From Paraburkholderia hospita (GTDB lineage Bacteria; Pseudomonadota; Gammaproteobacteria; Burkholderiales; Burkholderiaceae), in the NCBI RefSeq assembly GCF_002902965.1, contig NZ_CP026106.1, positions 620,001-684,000 of the forward strand: a stretch of DNA of 64,000 nucleotides, read 5' to 3'. The translations under genes and the position numbers were made by a program. Under the pieces are notes generated by a model. The model did no database searches. It was not told where the DNA came from and saw only the letters and a list, made by a program, of their open reading frames with translations. This document shows, piece by piece, positions 1 through 9,754 of this stretch (positions within the stretch are counted from its first letter, which is position 1; every line of letters starts with the position of its first letter).

Positions 1-1
1 C

Positions 2-466
2 AAGCGCAAGGAAGACGGCCTGGTGCTGGTCGACTATGACCGCTGTATCGGCTGCAAGTACTGCGCGTGGGCTTGCCCCTACGGCGCGCGCGAAATCGAC
101 GAGCAGCGCAAGGAAATGACCAAGTGCACGCTCTGCGCGGACCGCATCTATAACGAGGCGCTGCCCGAGCGCGATCGCAAGCCTGCGTGCGTGCTGGCGT
201 GTCCGACTTCGGCGCGGCTGTTTGGCGATATTCATGATCCGGAGTCGGTCGTGTCGAAGGCGATCCGCGAACGCGGTGGTTATCAGCTGATGCCGGAGTG
301 GGGCACGCGGCCCGCGAATCACTATCTGCCGCGCCAGAAGGTGTCGGCGTGTGGCGGCGAGGCATGCTCGTGCAAGACCTCGCCCGAGGGCGACGAAGTT
401 GCGTCCGTCGAAACGCAGGTCGAACGCGGCGAGCTGCATCTCGCGTCGATCGCGACGCGGGTCTGA
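2..466 (+). CDS. DMSO reductase-type iron-sulfur subunit (DmsB-like), 5' end outside window
   Basis: Electron-transfer subunit of a membrane-bound molybdopterin oxidoreductase. It would carry electrons between the quinone-facing anchor and the catalytic subunit. The reading frame is open from base 2, so the gene starts upstream. Visible are the ferredoxin-like cysteine groups CIGCKYCAWACP, CTLCADR and CVLACP, which ligate 4Fe-4S clusters in the DmsB/NrfC/PhsB family. The C-terminal tail (about 45 residues, with a CGGEACSC group) is longer than the conserved domain. The stop is 24 bp before an anchor-subunit gene, so the two are almost certainly one operon. The substrate (DMSO, TMAO, tetrathionate or other) cannot be told because the catalytic gene is not in view. 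Confidence 0.88.
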   Translation, partial: KRKEDGLVLVDYDRCIGCKYCAWACPYGAREIDEQRKEMTKCTLCADRIYNEALPERDRKPACVLACPTSARLFGDIHDPESVVSKAIRERGGYQLMPEWGTRPANHYLPRQKVSACGGEACSCKTSPEGDEVASVETQVERGELHLASIATRV

Positions 467-490
467 AGCTGAACGTCAAGGGAGAGTGGC

Positions 491-1444
491 ATGAATCCGG
501 CTTTTTCAGTGGTGTTCCTTACGACGTTGATCGGAGCGGGGCAAGGGTTGCTGATCGCGCTGGTCGGTGTCGAGGCGGCGTTGTGGTTGGGCTTCGGCGA
601 TGCAGCCGCCGTGCCACCGATCCTGTATGTCGTCGGCGCCGCTCTGTCGTGTCTGCTTGGCGCATTGGGGCTCGTCGCATCGTTCTTTCATCTCGGTCAT
701 CCCGAGCGCGCGTGGCGGGCCATCGCGATGTGGCGCACTTCGTGGCTCTCGCGCGAATGCCTGTGCCTGCCTGCGTTTCTTGCCTGCACGTTCGCTTACG
801 GTGGCGCGCATGCGTTTGCTTCGCCTTACACGCTCGCGATTGGCTTGATCGCCGTGATCGTGAGTGCTCTGCTGTTCGTCTGCACGGGCATGATCTACGC
901 GTGTCTGCGCTTCCTGCAGGAGTGGGCGACGCCGCTCACGCTGGTCAACTTTGCGCTGCTCGGTTGCGCGTCAGGCTTCACGCTCGCGACGGCCTGTGCC
1001 GCGCTGCTCGCGCCCGTGCTCGTCTCGCCGCTCGCCGTAGCGGCTTGCGTGTTGACGCTCGCTGGTTGCGTGTCGCGCGGTGCATCGTTGGCGCGCAATG
1101 CACGGCTCAGGCCGAAGTCAACGGTGCAAAGTGCGACAGGTATTCGCGCTACGCGTGTCGAGCAGAAATCGCGCGGGTTCACGGCAGGCGCATTCAATCT
1201 GCGCGAGTTCTTTCATGGCAAGACACCTCAGACGCTGAGGCGCATCAAATGGACGTTTATCGTCGCCGGTTTCATCGTGCCGTTCGTTCTGGTGGCGTTC
1301 GGCGGCAGCGTCCGGTCGATTGGGTTTTCGTTCGCATTGTTGTGTGCGGCGTCCGCGATTCAGTACGCGGGGCTCGTCGCCGAGCGGTGGTTTTTCTTCG
1401 CTGAAGCGCGGCATCCGCAGAATCTTTATTATCGGCAGGCATAG
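491..1444 (+). CDS. DMSO reductase anchor subunit (DmsC family)
   Basis: Polytopic inner-membrane protein of 317 residues that would anchor the Fe-S and catalytic subunits and exchange electrons with quinone. The protein has a run of long hydrophobic segments from residue about 5 onward. It matches the DmsC family in length, and the N-terminal MNPAFSVVFLTTLIGAGQGL pattern is typical. The start ATG follows a GGAGAG ribosome site. It sits directly behind the DmsB-like gene. The central part (about residues 200-245) is a charged loop. Family assignment is fairly secure; the enzyme's substrate is not known. Confidence 0.85.
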   Translation: MNPAFSVVFLTTLIGAGQGLLIALVGVEAALWLGFGDAAAVPPILYVVGAALSCLLGALGLVASFFHLGHPERAWRAIAMWRTSWLSRECLCLPAFLACTFAYGGAHAFASPYTLAIGLIAVIVSALLFVCTGMIYACLRFLQEWATPLTLVNFALLGCASGFTLATACAALLAPVLVSPLAVAACVLTLAGCVSRGASLARNARLRPKSTVQSATGIRATRVEQKSRGFTAGAFNLREFFHGKTPQTLRRIKWTFIVAGFIVPFVLVAFGGSVRSIGFSFALLCAASAIQYAGLVAERWFFFAEARHPQNLYYRQA

Positions 1445-1619
1445 GATTCGGTTTTGTTCGCCGGCGACGCTCGCCTTGATTCATTCTGGAGACTGACGGG
1501 GTACAGCTACCGCTGTCGCTCCGCTTTGAGATCTCTTGTCGAATCCGGGATCTGCAGAGTGACGAAGACCGGGGAGGGGGAGTCTGGCGGCTATTCGGCG
1601 ATAGCCATGCCACGGGAAC

Positions 1620-2039
1620 TCAGCGCAAACTTCTAACCTGGCTCGGCGTGACACTTCCGGCAAATCGATTGCCGAAATGGGTTCTCGTGTAGTTGACGAC
1701 AGCAGCGACCTGATCGTCATTCATCTCGTCTCCAAACGATGGCATCGCCTTCCGGCCATGAAGTACGCTGGTGATGACGTAGGGTGCTGCTTCGACTGCC
1801 GGGTTGTCAGCGAGCGCGGGGTAGTGACCCGCGCCCTGTGCGCCTTTTCCATCCGGCATATGGCATCCCGCACATGTAGCGTTGTAAAGCGCTTCGCCGC
1901 TTATTTCGGTGAAGCGGTAGCCCGGCGAGATCGCGAAGGTGCGTGGTACGTCCTGTGCCACGGTCTGGGCCGACACCGTCTCGCTTCCTGTCAGCAAGGC
2001 CATCAGCATCACGCTGAGGATCAGCGTCGGCCTATGCAT
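1620..2039 (-). CDS. Periplasmic class I c-type cytochrome
   Basis: Small c-type cytochrome of 139 residues. An N-terminal signal peptide (MHRPTLILSVMLMALLTGSE...) is followed by one haem-binding CAGCH motif and a distal methionine region (KAMPSFGDEMNDDQVAAVVNY), the usual mono-haem layout. It lies in the periplasm and probably accepts electrons. The start chosen is the ATG at 2037-2039, because the 32 upstream in-frame codons lack secretion character and overlap the preceding gene. It overlaps the end of the flavin amine oxidase gene by 8 bp, so the two are translationally coupled. The cytochrome is the natural electron acceptor for that enzyme (inference). Confidence 0.85.
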   Translation of the reverse strand: MHRPTLILSVMLMALLTGSETVSAQTVAQDVPRTFAISPGYRFTEISGEALYNATCAGCHMPDGKGAQGAGHYPALADNPAVEAAPYVITSVLHGRKAMPSFGDEMNDDQVAAVVNYTRTHFGNRFAGSVTPSQVRSLR

Positions 2040-3615
2040 TGACGATTCTCCGATGCAACCGGGTGATCGCATCCAGTGACGACAGCACGGCGCCTTCCTG
2101 CCATGCCGGGATATGAGAAGCGTGCTCTCCAGCAAGGACGATCCGTCCGTCGATCTGACAGAGATTCGCGTAATGCGCTTTTCTCAACGCATCCGTCCAT
2201 GCGGCGAAGCAGCCATTCGTGAACGGTGATCGGCTCCAGCTCATCGCGAAGCCCTTCTGGTACTCGCGCGCGTACTGCGGATGAATCTGGCTGCCCTGGC
2301 TCAATGCCACCGCGATCCGTTCGGCAGGGGGCAGCGCACCCATCTCATAGCTGGCGGGCCCCCACATGTAGGCGCCGAGCAGCACCGCTGGACCGATCGA
2401 TCCGTAACCTGTTGCCGGATAGCCGATCGTCGAGATCGGCAGGTCGGTATGCGTGATGCCGCCGTAGATCTGCTCGTCTTCTTCCCAGAATCGCCGGCCG
2501 AATTGCAACCCGATTTTCACCGATGTCTCGTAGGGCACCGCATCGATCGCGGCGCGCATGTCCGGGCCGACGGCAATGTCGATCTGACTCAGAATCGAGA
2601 GCGGGATGGTGCACACCAGCCAATCCGCGTGCGCGTTCCGTTCGGTCCGGGTGGTCGTATCGGTATAGCGCACTGTGACACCTTGCTCGGCCTGCAAGAT
2701 GGCCGTGACTCTGGCGTTGAACACTACGGCGCTTGCGACTTGCGAATGAAGCGCATGGGCAATCCTGTCCATGCCGCCGACGGGCTGGAACATGCTGCTC
2801 TGATAGTCCTGTTCGTTTCCAGACGAGAGCCATTGCCACAAACGCGATGCAAGCAAGGGGTCGCGCGGGAGCAGATTCGACGGCACGGCCTCGGGCATCA
2901 GCCCACCGCCATGCGCGGTCGCGAAGCCACGGCGCTCACTGCTTCGCCGCCCCGCCTGATAGCCACCATCCCGATCGAGCGCACCCCATTGGCGCAGGGA
3001 TTCGAGTAGCAGATGCGCATCTTCGACCGACAATGCATCATCGAGTGCGTCCTTGCGGATTGCTTTGGAAAGCAGTTCGGCGATATAGCCTTGATAGTCG
3101 GTCTGCACCGCGCGGAATCGTTGCGGCTTGCCACCAAAAGCCTCCGTCGAATGCAGGTATGCGTTGTAATTGACCTGGATGAACGGCTCGAGCGGCACCT
3201 TCAGGCGTTTTGCATAGTCGAGTACGCCCTGGTGGTGATACGGAATGCGCCATGGCCCTGGGTTCAGATAAAGCCCGTCAGCGAAATCACAGTCCTGGGT
3301 GGCACCGCCGAGTTCTGTATAACGATCACCGCCCCTGACAGTCCAGGCCCGACCGCCCGCGCGGTTGTTGTACTCGAGCACCTGCACGTGGTAGCCCGCG
3401 TTCCTCAACTCAAAGGCCGCGACGAGGCCGGCCATGCCCGCGCCGAGCACGAGAATTCGTGTTCCTCTGGGTGCGCCATCGAGTCTGACCGGTCCGGCGT
3501 AGGTCGAGGTAGCGGCGAACCCAAGCGTGCCCATGCCTTGCATCATGGCGGCCGCGCCGAGGTTCTTGCCGATCAGCGTCAGCAGGTGCCGGCGGCTCAT
3601 CGCATTTGTGGTCAT
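2032..3615 (-). CDS. Flavin-dependent amine oxidase family protein with Tat-type signal
   Basis: FAD enzyme of the flavin monoamine oxidase family, about 527 residues from the start chosen. A twin-arginine signal is visible (SRRHLLTLIG at residues 7-16, then a hydrophobic stretch), so it is probably exported folded. The Rossmann FAD motif GAGMAG (58-63) is followed by LEYNNRAGGRAW, the conserved second FAD block. The C-terminus has the GEHAS motif with the usual flavin-binding acidic residue. Upstream in-frame starts would place extra residues before the Tat signal, so ATG 3613-3615 is preferred; the ribosome site is weak. It is transcribed with a cytochrome c gene, suggesting a dehydrogenase coupled to respiration rather than to oxygen. 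The substrate is unknown. Confidence 0.82.
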   Translation of the reverse strand: MTTNAMSRRHLLTLIGKNLGAAAMMQGMGTLGFAATSTYAGPVRLDGAPRGTRILVLGAGMAGLVAAFELRNAGYHVQVLEYNNRAGGRAWTVRGGDRYTELGGATQDCDFADGLYLNPGPWRIPYHHQGVLDYAKRLKVPLEPFIQVNYNAYLHSTEAFGGKPQRFRAVQTDYQGYIAELLSKAIRKDALDDALSVEDAHLLLESLRQWGALDRDGGYQAGRRSSERRGFATAHGGGLMPEAVPSNLLPRDPLLASRLWQWLSSGNEQDYQSSMFQPVGGMDRIAHALHSQVASAVVFNARVTAILQAEQGVTVRYTDTTTRTERNAHADWLVCTIPLSILSQIDIAVGPDMRAAIDAVPYETSVKIGLQFGRRFWEEDEQIYGGITHTDLPISTIGYPATGYGSIGPAVLLGAYMWGPASYEMGALPPAERIAVALSQGSQIHPQYAREYQKGFAMSWSRSPFTNGCFAAWTDALRKAHYANLCQIDGRIVLAGEHASHIPAWQEGAVLSSLDAITRLHRRIVNA

Positions 3616-4382
3616 TCTCGACATAAGGACGCGGTGCCCCGACTGGAGAGAAGCGATGGCGAACGAAATCAGATCGCATCCCAAATTGCAAATGCATGAG
3701 TCATCTGGATTTGTCTGCTTGAGGATTGCGTTTGGGCGTACTGCAACGGACTAGTTCATTTTATGCGATGACCCGTCGAGCCTCGTAAATCGAACACCAG
3801 AAACACCGCTGGTGAGCACGCGATGTTGGTCGTCGCGCCCCTCGTTGCGGCGCGAACGTCAGGAGGCTGCCTACTTCGACTGAAATCGGGTTTGAGAAGA
3901 ATTAAAACCATGAACTGTTTCTCATCACCACGTGCGACTGTCCATTACCAGGACGGCCGACTGCCCCTCCTCGTAGGTCGGGCTCGCCCGGACGCGTGAG
4001 AGGGCAGCCGGCCAATAGTTGTCGTCCGCGAGACATACCAAGCCGTCATTCCAACTCGTGAGCGGTCGGTGAGGGGGCGCGTGCTGCCAAACAAGCCAGG
4101 CTGCTGCTGGCGGCGCATGGCCGGACGTTTGGACAAACTCTGAGGAGCATCGCGGTAACGGGCCTTGCCAGTCGAAGCGACGCGCCGGGTGCTGGCCTCG
4201 CGGTGAGTGCGCAGGGGAATCGCGTCTTGCGGCACCTCAGGGCTGGGTGTAGCCTGTTTTTCGCTGGACCCCGTAGTGCCGGGATGCGAGCGCGCTGCCA
4301 GGCGATCAACCACTGAAGAACACCGGTACATAAGTTGCGCGGGAATGGTTCTGCCACGCGTTGTTCGAGAGAGGGAGACGTC
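3616..4382. other. Intergenic region between amine oxidase and cstA
   Basis: About 770 bases between two divergently transcribed genes. Open frames here are short or are the antisense of cstA, and none shows a recognisable motif. The last bases hold the GAGGGAGAC ribosome site of cstA. No clear operator or hairpin was recognised. Confidence 0.5.
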
Positions 4383-6443
4383 ATGAACAAACTTGTGTCC
4401 ATTCTTGTGTGGGGTCTGCTGGCCGCCGTCGGCGCTTTTGCCCTTGCTACCCTCGCGCTTGGGCGCGGTGAAAGTGTGAATGCCGTGTGGCTCGTGACCG
4501 CGGCCCTCATCGTTTATTTCATCGCATATCGCTTCTATAGCAAGTTCATTGCCGAGCGCGTGCTGCGGCTCGACGATACTCGCCAGACCCCAGCCGAGCG
4601 CCACGACGACGGTATGGATTACGTGCCGACCAACAAGTGGGTGCTGTACGGCCATCATTTCGCCGCAATCGCCGGCGCCGGTCCGTTGGTCGGTCCGGTG
4701 CTGGCTGCGCAGATGGGCTACCTGCCCGGCACGCTATGGATCCTCGCGGGCGTCGTGGTGGCCGGTGCGGTGCAGGATTTCATCGTGCTTTTCGCGTCAG
4801 TGCGCCGCGACGGCAAATCCCTTGGCGAAATGGTCAAGATGGAACTGGGCCCGATTCCCGGCTCGCTGGCTCTGGTCGGCGTACTCGCGATCATGATCAT
4901 CATTCTCGCGGTCCTGAGTCTGGTGGTGGTCAAGGCGCTCACGTCCAGCCCGTGGGGCCTCTTCACCATCGCAGCAACAATACCGATCGCGTTGCTGATG
5001 GGCGTCTACATGCGGTTTATCCGCCCGGGGCGGGTGGGAGAAGCGTCCCTGTTCGGCGTCGTGCTTTTGCTCGCCTCGATCTTCCTGGGGAAGGCGGTCG
5101 CCAACGATCCCACCTGGGGGCCGCTCTTTACCTTGACCGGCCCGCAACTGGCGTGGACACTCATTCTGTACGGCGCCGTCGCCTCCAGCCTGCCGGTGTG
5201 GCTGATGCTCGCGCCACGCGACTACCTGAGCACGTTCCTGAAGATCGGCACTATCGTAGCTCTCGCGGTCGGCATCTACGTCGTCGCCCCGACTCTTTCG
5301 ATGCCGCGGACCACACGCTTCATCGACGGTACCGGGCCGGTCTTCTCCGGCGCACTCTTCCCGTTTCTGTTCATTACGATCGCCTGCGGCGCGGTCTCGG
5401 GTTTTCACGCGCTGATTTCTTCCGGTACCACACCGAAGATGATCGAGCGCGAGTCGCATATGCGTCTGATCGGATTCGGCGGCATGCTCGCCGAATCATT
5501 CGTTGCGGTCATGGCGCTGACGGCGGCCTGCGTATTGCATCCGGGCATCTACTTTGCGATGAATGCGCCGGCGGCGATTATCGGCACCACCGCCGCACAG
5601 GCTGCGCAAGTCGTATCCGGCTGGGGCTTCACCATCACGCCGGATGTGATCACCCAGACGGCCGTGAACATCGGCGAGACCAGCATCCTGTCGCGCGCGG
5701 GCGGCGCCCCGACGCTCGCCGTTGGCATGGCGCAGATTCTGGGCCAGGCACTCGGCGGCCAGGCCATGGAGGCTTTCTGGTATCACTTTGCGATCCTCTT
5801 CGAGGCGCTGTTTATCCTGACCGCCGTGGACGCTGGCACGCGGGTCGGCCGCTTCATGATCCAGGACATGCTAGGTCACGTCTACCGGCCGCTCGGCAAC
5901 ACCCAGTTCCTGCCCGCGAACCTGCTGGGCACCGGCCTTTGTGTGGCAGCGTGGGGCTACTTCCTCTATCAGGGCGTGGTCGACCCGCTGGGTGGCATCA
6001 ACACCCTCTGGCAGCTTTTCGGTGTGGGCAATCAGATGCTCGCAGGCATCGCTCTGCTGCTCTGCACCAGCGTGCTGGTGAAGATGAAGCGCGAGCGCTA
6101 CGTCTGGGTGACGCTGGTGCCGACAGCGTGGCTCCTGATTACCACGCTCACCGCCGGCGTCCAGAAGATCTTCCACAGCGACCCCAGGATCGGCTTCCTG
6201 GCGCTCGCGAACAAGTTCAGCGACGCCGCCGCGCAGGGGACTGTGCTTGCGCCTGCCAAGTCGCTTGCGGAGATGCAGCGGGTGGCCTTCAACAACTATC
6301 TGGACGCGGCTGTCTGCGGCTTCTTTGTCGTGCTGGTGCTCGCGATGTGCGTCTTCGCCATCAAGATCTGCTTGCAGGCGCTGAGGCAGGCACAGCCCAC
6401 CGTCGTCGAGACGCCCGCTGTTGTGCGCGCTCAAGGAACCTGA
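4383..6443 (+). CDS. cstA: Carbon starvation protein A (CstA family transporter)
   Basis: Inner-membrane transporter of 686 residues with many hydrophobic helices along its length. The CstA/BtsT family imports pyruvate and has been linked to peptide use during carbon starvation. Recognisable family blocks are the N-terminal YRFYSKFIAERVLRLDD, then DYVPTNKWVLYGHHFAAIAG, GPVLAAQMGYLPG, and the HALISSGTTPKMIERESH block near the middle. Length is normal for the family. The start ATG at 4383 has a strong GAGGGAGA site nine bases upstream, so an in-frame extension from 4335 is not needed. Its usual small partner gene follows after 2 bp. Confidence 0.95.
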   Translation: MNKLVSILVWGLLAAVGAFALATLALGRGESVNAVWLVTAALIVYFIAYRFYSKFIAERVLRLDDTRQTPAERHDDGMDYVPTNKWVLYGHHFAAIAGAGPLVGPVLAAQMGYLPGTLWILAGVVVAGAVQDFIVLFASVRRDGKSLGEMVKMELGPIPGSLALVGVLAIMIIILAVLSLVVVKALTSSPWGLFTIAATIPIALLMGVYMRFIRPGRVGEASLFGVVLLLASIFLGKAVANDPTWGPLFTLTGPQLAWTLILYGAVASSLPVWLMLAPRDYLSTFLKIGTIVALAVGIYVVAPTLSMPRTTRFIDGTGPVFSGALFPFLFITIACGAVSGFHALISSGTTPKMIERESHMRLIGFGGMLAESFVAVMALTAACVLHPGIYFAMNAPAAIIGTTAAQAAQVVSGWGFTITPDVITQTAVNIGETSILSRAGGAPTLAVGMAQILGQALGGQAMEAFWYHFAILFEALFILTAVDAGTRVGRFMIQDMLGHVYRPLGNTQFLPANLLGTGLCVAAWGYFLYQGVVDPLGGINTLWQLFGVGNQMLAGIALLLCTSVLVKMKRERYVWVTLVPTAWLLITTLTAGVQKIFHSDPRIGFLALANKFSDAAAQGTVLAPAKSLAEMQRVAFNNYLDAAVCGFFVVLVLAMCVFAIKICLQALRQAQPTVVETPAVVRAQGT

Positions 6444-6445
6444 TC

Positions 6446-6715
6446 ATGAAAACGATCTTCAATTCCAAACGCCTGGCGGTGCCGGTTCAGGCCACGAACC
6501 GCCGCCCCAGTAGCAATACACTGGCGACACAGCTATCGGAACTTGCGCGCACCATGCGCGGAGCCTGCATGCAGATGTTCGGCATCCCGGACTATGAACG
6601 CTATGTCGGCCACATGGCCTCGCGTCACCCCTCCGATCCGATACTGTCGCGGGGCGAGTTCTTCATTCTGTCCATGGATCGCAAATACGGTCGCAACGGG
6701 CCGAGGTGCTGTTAG
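6446..6715 (+). CDS. YbdD/YjiX family small protein (DUF466), CstA partner
   Basis: Protein of 89 residues. The C-terminal 60 match the YbdD/YjiX family, which almost always follows cstA: MFGIPDYERYVGHMASRHP, then GEFF, then an ending of KYGRNGPRCC (E. coli YbdD ends GGARCC). The first 30 residues are an extra polar leader. Start ATG 6446 is two bases after the cstA stop, which fits translational coupling. The family is required for or supports the transporter, but its biochemical role is poorly defined. It is read in a frame that also runs antisense-free through cstA; only this last part is real. Confidence 0.9.
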   Translation: MKTIFNSKRLAVPVQATNRRPSSNTLATQLSELARTMRGACMQMFGIPDYERYVGHMASRHPSDPILSRGEFFILSMDRKYGRNGPRCC

Positions 6716-6944
6716 CGCGGCTCGTGATATCCATAGTCGTGTTTTTTTGCGGAAATCGTTCAAGTTGATCGCCGAGCACCGCGGGACCGGGATTGTTTCG
6801 GTCGTCGCGTCCCGTTACCAGCTTTTGCAGGGGGCTGAGTCGAATCGGCTGATCGCGAACGTCGCTGTGCGGCGGCGGATTCAGACAGTCAGGGCAACCT
6901 GAGATCTCCCATTCGCGGGTATTGCCCAGCGCTTCGCGTCGCCC

Positions 6945-7454
6945 CTACTTGCTATTTTCCCGTTGCCAGACGACTGTTGACGCGCCGTATCCAAAGCTAC
7001 CCGGCGTGACATATGTCAATCGGTCGCCTTCAATGACGAATGGTCTCGCCTGTGTTTCGCCATCCCAGTTCGGAAATGTTCCCTTCCGAATGTGAAATTC
7101 GATCATATGCGCTGCGGGATCGACTTTGTACGTCCCGAAATGCGCGACACTCCCCTGCACAATCTGTCTGTTTTCGTCCCCAGTCGCTGAAAGACGATCC
7201 CCCGATGCAAGCCGCGGCAAGTTCGAACGGAGAGCGACCAGGGTGTATCGCCCATCGGCGCCAAAGACGAGTTGACCTTCGGGGCGCTCGCCCAGAATCT
7301 CCACCGGGCTTCCGCTTTTCAGAATCGTGAGTGAGACAAGCTTCCAGGTGCCGACCAGGCTGGCCGTCGTTTGAGCACACGCCACTTGAGAGGCGAATAG
7401 TGTCGATGCCCATAGCGCAGCGCCGATGAGCAAGGCGGTTTGATGACCTTTCAT
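6945..7454 (-). CDS. Secreted lipocalin-like domain protein
   Basis: A 169-residue protein. It has a signal peptide (MKGHQTALLIGAALWASTLF, cleavage near VACAQ) and a single lipocalin-like domain. Family signs are SLVGTWKLVSL at the start of the mature part, the GQLVFGADGRYTL strand pair, and AHFGTYKVD. These beta-barrel domains bind small hydrophobic ligands or have unknown roles. The second of two close ATGs is chosen (7452-7454) because GGAG lies seven bases upstream of it. No neighbour gives a functional clue. Confidence 0.75.
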   Translation of the reverse strand: MKGHQTALLIGAALWASTLFASQVACAQTTASLVGTWKLVSLTILKSGSPVEILGERPEGQLVFGADGRYTLVALRSNLPRLASGDRLSATGDENRQIVQGSVAHFGTYKVDPAAHMIEFHIRKGTFPNWDGETQARPFVIEGDRLTYVTPGSFGYGASTVVWQRENSK

Positions 7455-8083
7455 GAAATTCTCCATCACGGATGTCGGCGCTTGACTGGATAACCGCAGG
7501 GAACGGATCGTTGTTTCTTCTGACCGCGACCAGTGCGGTGCTATCAGCCCCTCCAGAATCCTGGCGGGCATCGCATCGGTTCGCGGCAAGGCGGCACTCT
7601 GAGTCTAGGCGTGACGACACCTTCTGCCATATGTCGTTTGCCATATGGGCGAACGGCTACCCGTGAATAAGAATCGTATGGTGGCGACAGACGATTCGCG
7701 CGCAGACTCCGAGTCAGAGGCAAATTCGGGCGTCGCCACGATGCGAAGCCTTGGGACACGATGTAGGGTTCTTGCTCGCCGGCGATTACGGAACGACCAG
7801 TCAGATAACCAGAGACCTATGGGTTTCCTATAGGGGCGGCCGGTAGTCGCGTGAGGTTGCCACGACAAGCCTTCAACTACGCAACTCTCGTTGAGGCCCC
7901 GAAGCGCCATTCGCAACGGCTCACGTTGGAACGAAATCCGCACACCGCATGAGGCCGCTCCGGGTCCATGAACGGACCGAACTACTATGTAATTTTAGCG
8001 ATTGCGCGGCAGTTGGCTTTCCGAAAGTGAGGAAGAAGCACGCAGGTCAATCCGAGGATGCCGATCGATCATAAGAGGCGCAC
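7455..8083. other. Intergenic region, no gene supported
   Basis: About 630 bases. No open frame has a ribosome site plus protein-like composition. An imperfect inverted repeat with GTGGCGAC (7682-7689 area) and GTCGCCAC (7733-7740 area) is present, of unknown meaning. The last bases carry an AGAGG site for the next gene. Confidence 0.4.
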
Positions 8084-8557
8084 ATGCACACACTGACTCC
8101 CATCATGCTTGCCATCGTACTGTCTTTGTGCTGCGAGATGGCTGCGGGCGACCTGATTTCAATACCGAAACAAGGTACCGCGACTTATGTGACTTACTAC
8201 ACCGGTCTCGCGTTGGCCAACCTGGATATGAGCGATACCGGTCATGCGCTGTTGATAGAACTGTTTGGCACCACACGCAACATGGACGATCAGAAACTCT
8301 TTAACGACATGTCGGTGCACTGCCTCTGCTACCGCGTGGCCGGTAGCGGAGAGGTCGGCGGGGCCGGTGCCTGCACCATGACGGATAGCGATGGTGACCA
8401 GCTATATACGACGTTCGACGCTGCGGCACAGGCTCATACACTAATCGGCGGCAGCGGGAAATATAAGGGGATCTCTGGCGCTGCGCCGTACACTTCGCCC
8501 GGTCCCGGGCTCAGTTGGGGCAGCAGCGTCGCCAAGTTGACATGGCAGTTCAGATAG
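8084..8557 (+). CDS. Small secreted protein of unknown function
   Basis: A 157-residue protein. It starts with a signal peptide (MHTLTPIMLAIVLSLCCEMA) and an AGAGG ribosome site precedes ATG 8084. The mature part is beta-rich. It contains DAAAQAHTLIGGSGKYKGIS, resembling the GGTGKYxGIxG signature seen in small barrel proteins of the allene-oxide-cyclase/dirigent type and in many uncharacterised bacterial secreted proteins. Three cysteines lie close together (CLCYR and a later C). I do not recognise a specific family, and function is unknown. Confidence 0.6.
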   Translation: MHTLTPIMLAIVLSLCCEMAAGDLISIPKQGTATYVTYYTGLALANLDMSDTGHALLIELFGTTRNMDDQKLFNDMSVHCLCYRVAGSGEVGGAGACTMTDSDGDQLYTTFDAAAQAHTLIGGSGKYKGISGAAPYTSPGPGLSWGSSVAKLTWQFR

Positions 8558-9217
8558 TTCTCGCGTGCGTCGTCCGCCACGCCCGCGCGGCCCACAAGGT
8601 TTGGCCGTACCTGCTGCGCAACTAGAAGATCGATCGCAGCGGCTAGGTCTGGGCACTGGACACGACGTACGTGCCGATGGCGTGCGAGTTTGTCTATCAA
8701 GGCAGAAGCAAGATACGAGCGGGGCAGTTGCGAGATGCTATAAGAGAATATGTAGTTGGAGCGCGGTGCAATCATCCCGAGGAGAAGGGACGGACGGTTC
8801 AACATGCCATCGCAACGCTTGAACTCAACCGTGCAAGCGATCCAATCGTATATTCTGAAATGGACGAACAAATTCAGAAACGCACTCACACCAAATACCT
8901 GATGCCAAGAAGTGAGGATGCTTCCCGGAAGCGATACGTTGCGCGAGTTACTCCTGGCAGCCAGGCTTGGACGAGCTTCGACCGGGTTCGGCCATGAACG
9001 GACCTTCGACGTTCGGTCATTAGCGTCCGGATCGCGGCGAATTACCGCCGTTTGGTATGCAAAGCGCAACGAGCAACGTGTTGCGATAAAGTCGGTGCCG
9101 ACACGCCGCGCGATTTGCTCAAAACACTGTTATTTCATCAGCAAGCTGCGTCGTGTGGATTGGTACGCGACCAATTCGATGCTCTCCCTCTCGCGGCTAT
9201 CGAACACACCGAGCGAA
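8558..9217. other. Intergenic region, probably non-coding
   Basis: About 660 bases. Frames up to about 200 codons exist on the minus strand, but they run antisense to the secreted-protein gene and have no domain or ribosome site. Base composition is lower in GC and less codon-biased than in flanking core genes. Confidence 0.4.
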
Positions 9218-9754
9218 CTAGGACTTACAGGAGCTCGTCGACCTGAGCGGATACGGTACGGTGGAGGTGCCATTTACACTTGAGACAAGTTCGCGCGCAA
9301 AGATCTCGTCAGGTCCATCGTTGTCTTGGACCAAGATCTCGTAGTCATGCCCATGCTCGGGCACGAAGGTGCTAGCTTTCGCCGCGTCGGTCACCCTGTA
9401 CCGCTTCCCGTTGATAAACTGTTCGCTCGAAATCCGCGCATGAACCGTCATTGGCTGGTCAGCTGGGACAATGTACTCGTGGAAATACCGAGCCGCGTCG
9501 GATGGCACGGGCATGCCGACGGTCTTGTTAGACAGGCTCGACAAGCCGGGTTTGGACGCGACGAAGTGCTTGGCCTCACCTGTAACGCACGGGGTGTTCA
9601 AATAAAGGATCACGTTCGCTCCCCAATACACACGCACGCGAGCTTCCGTTTCCGGGTGATAGTCCGCCGCAGTCTGAGACGGCGTCCCCGCGCAGGCGCA
9701 CAGCAGCACTGAGCTCACAATTGAAACGAACAGTGTGGAAGTATGACGTGTCAT
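9218..9754 (-). CDS. Putative lipoprotein of unknown function
   Basis: A 178-residue protein. The N-terminus MTRHTSTLFVSIVSSVLLCAC has a basic start, a hydrophobic core and an LCAC lipobox ending at residue 21, so it is likely a lipid-anchored periplasmic or outer-membrane protein. The remainder (GANVILYLNTPCV..., YEILVQDNDG..) looks beta-rich and is similar in style to small lipoproteins of Burkholderia accessory regions. No catalytic motif is visible. The ribosome site is weak. Confidence 0.6.
   Translation of the reverse strand: MTRHTSTLFVSIVSSVLLCACAGTPSQTAADYHPETEARVRVYWGANVILYLNTPCVTGEAKHFVASKPGLSSLSNKTVGMPVPSDAARYFHEYIVPADQPMTVHARISSEQFINGKRYRVTDAAKASTFVPEHGHDYEILVQDNDGPDEIFARELVSSVNGTSTVPYPLRSTSSCKS

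Noticed and set aside
4637..6715. Long second frame through cstA on the plus strand
   Set aside because: It is an out-of-frame shadow of cstA caused by high GC; only its last 90 codons (from 6446) are a real gene.
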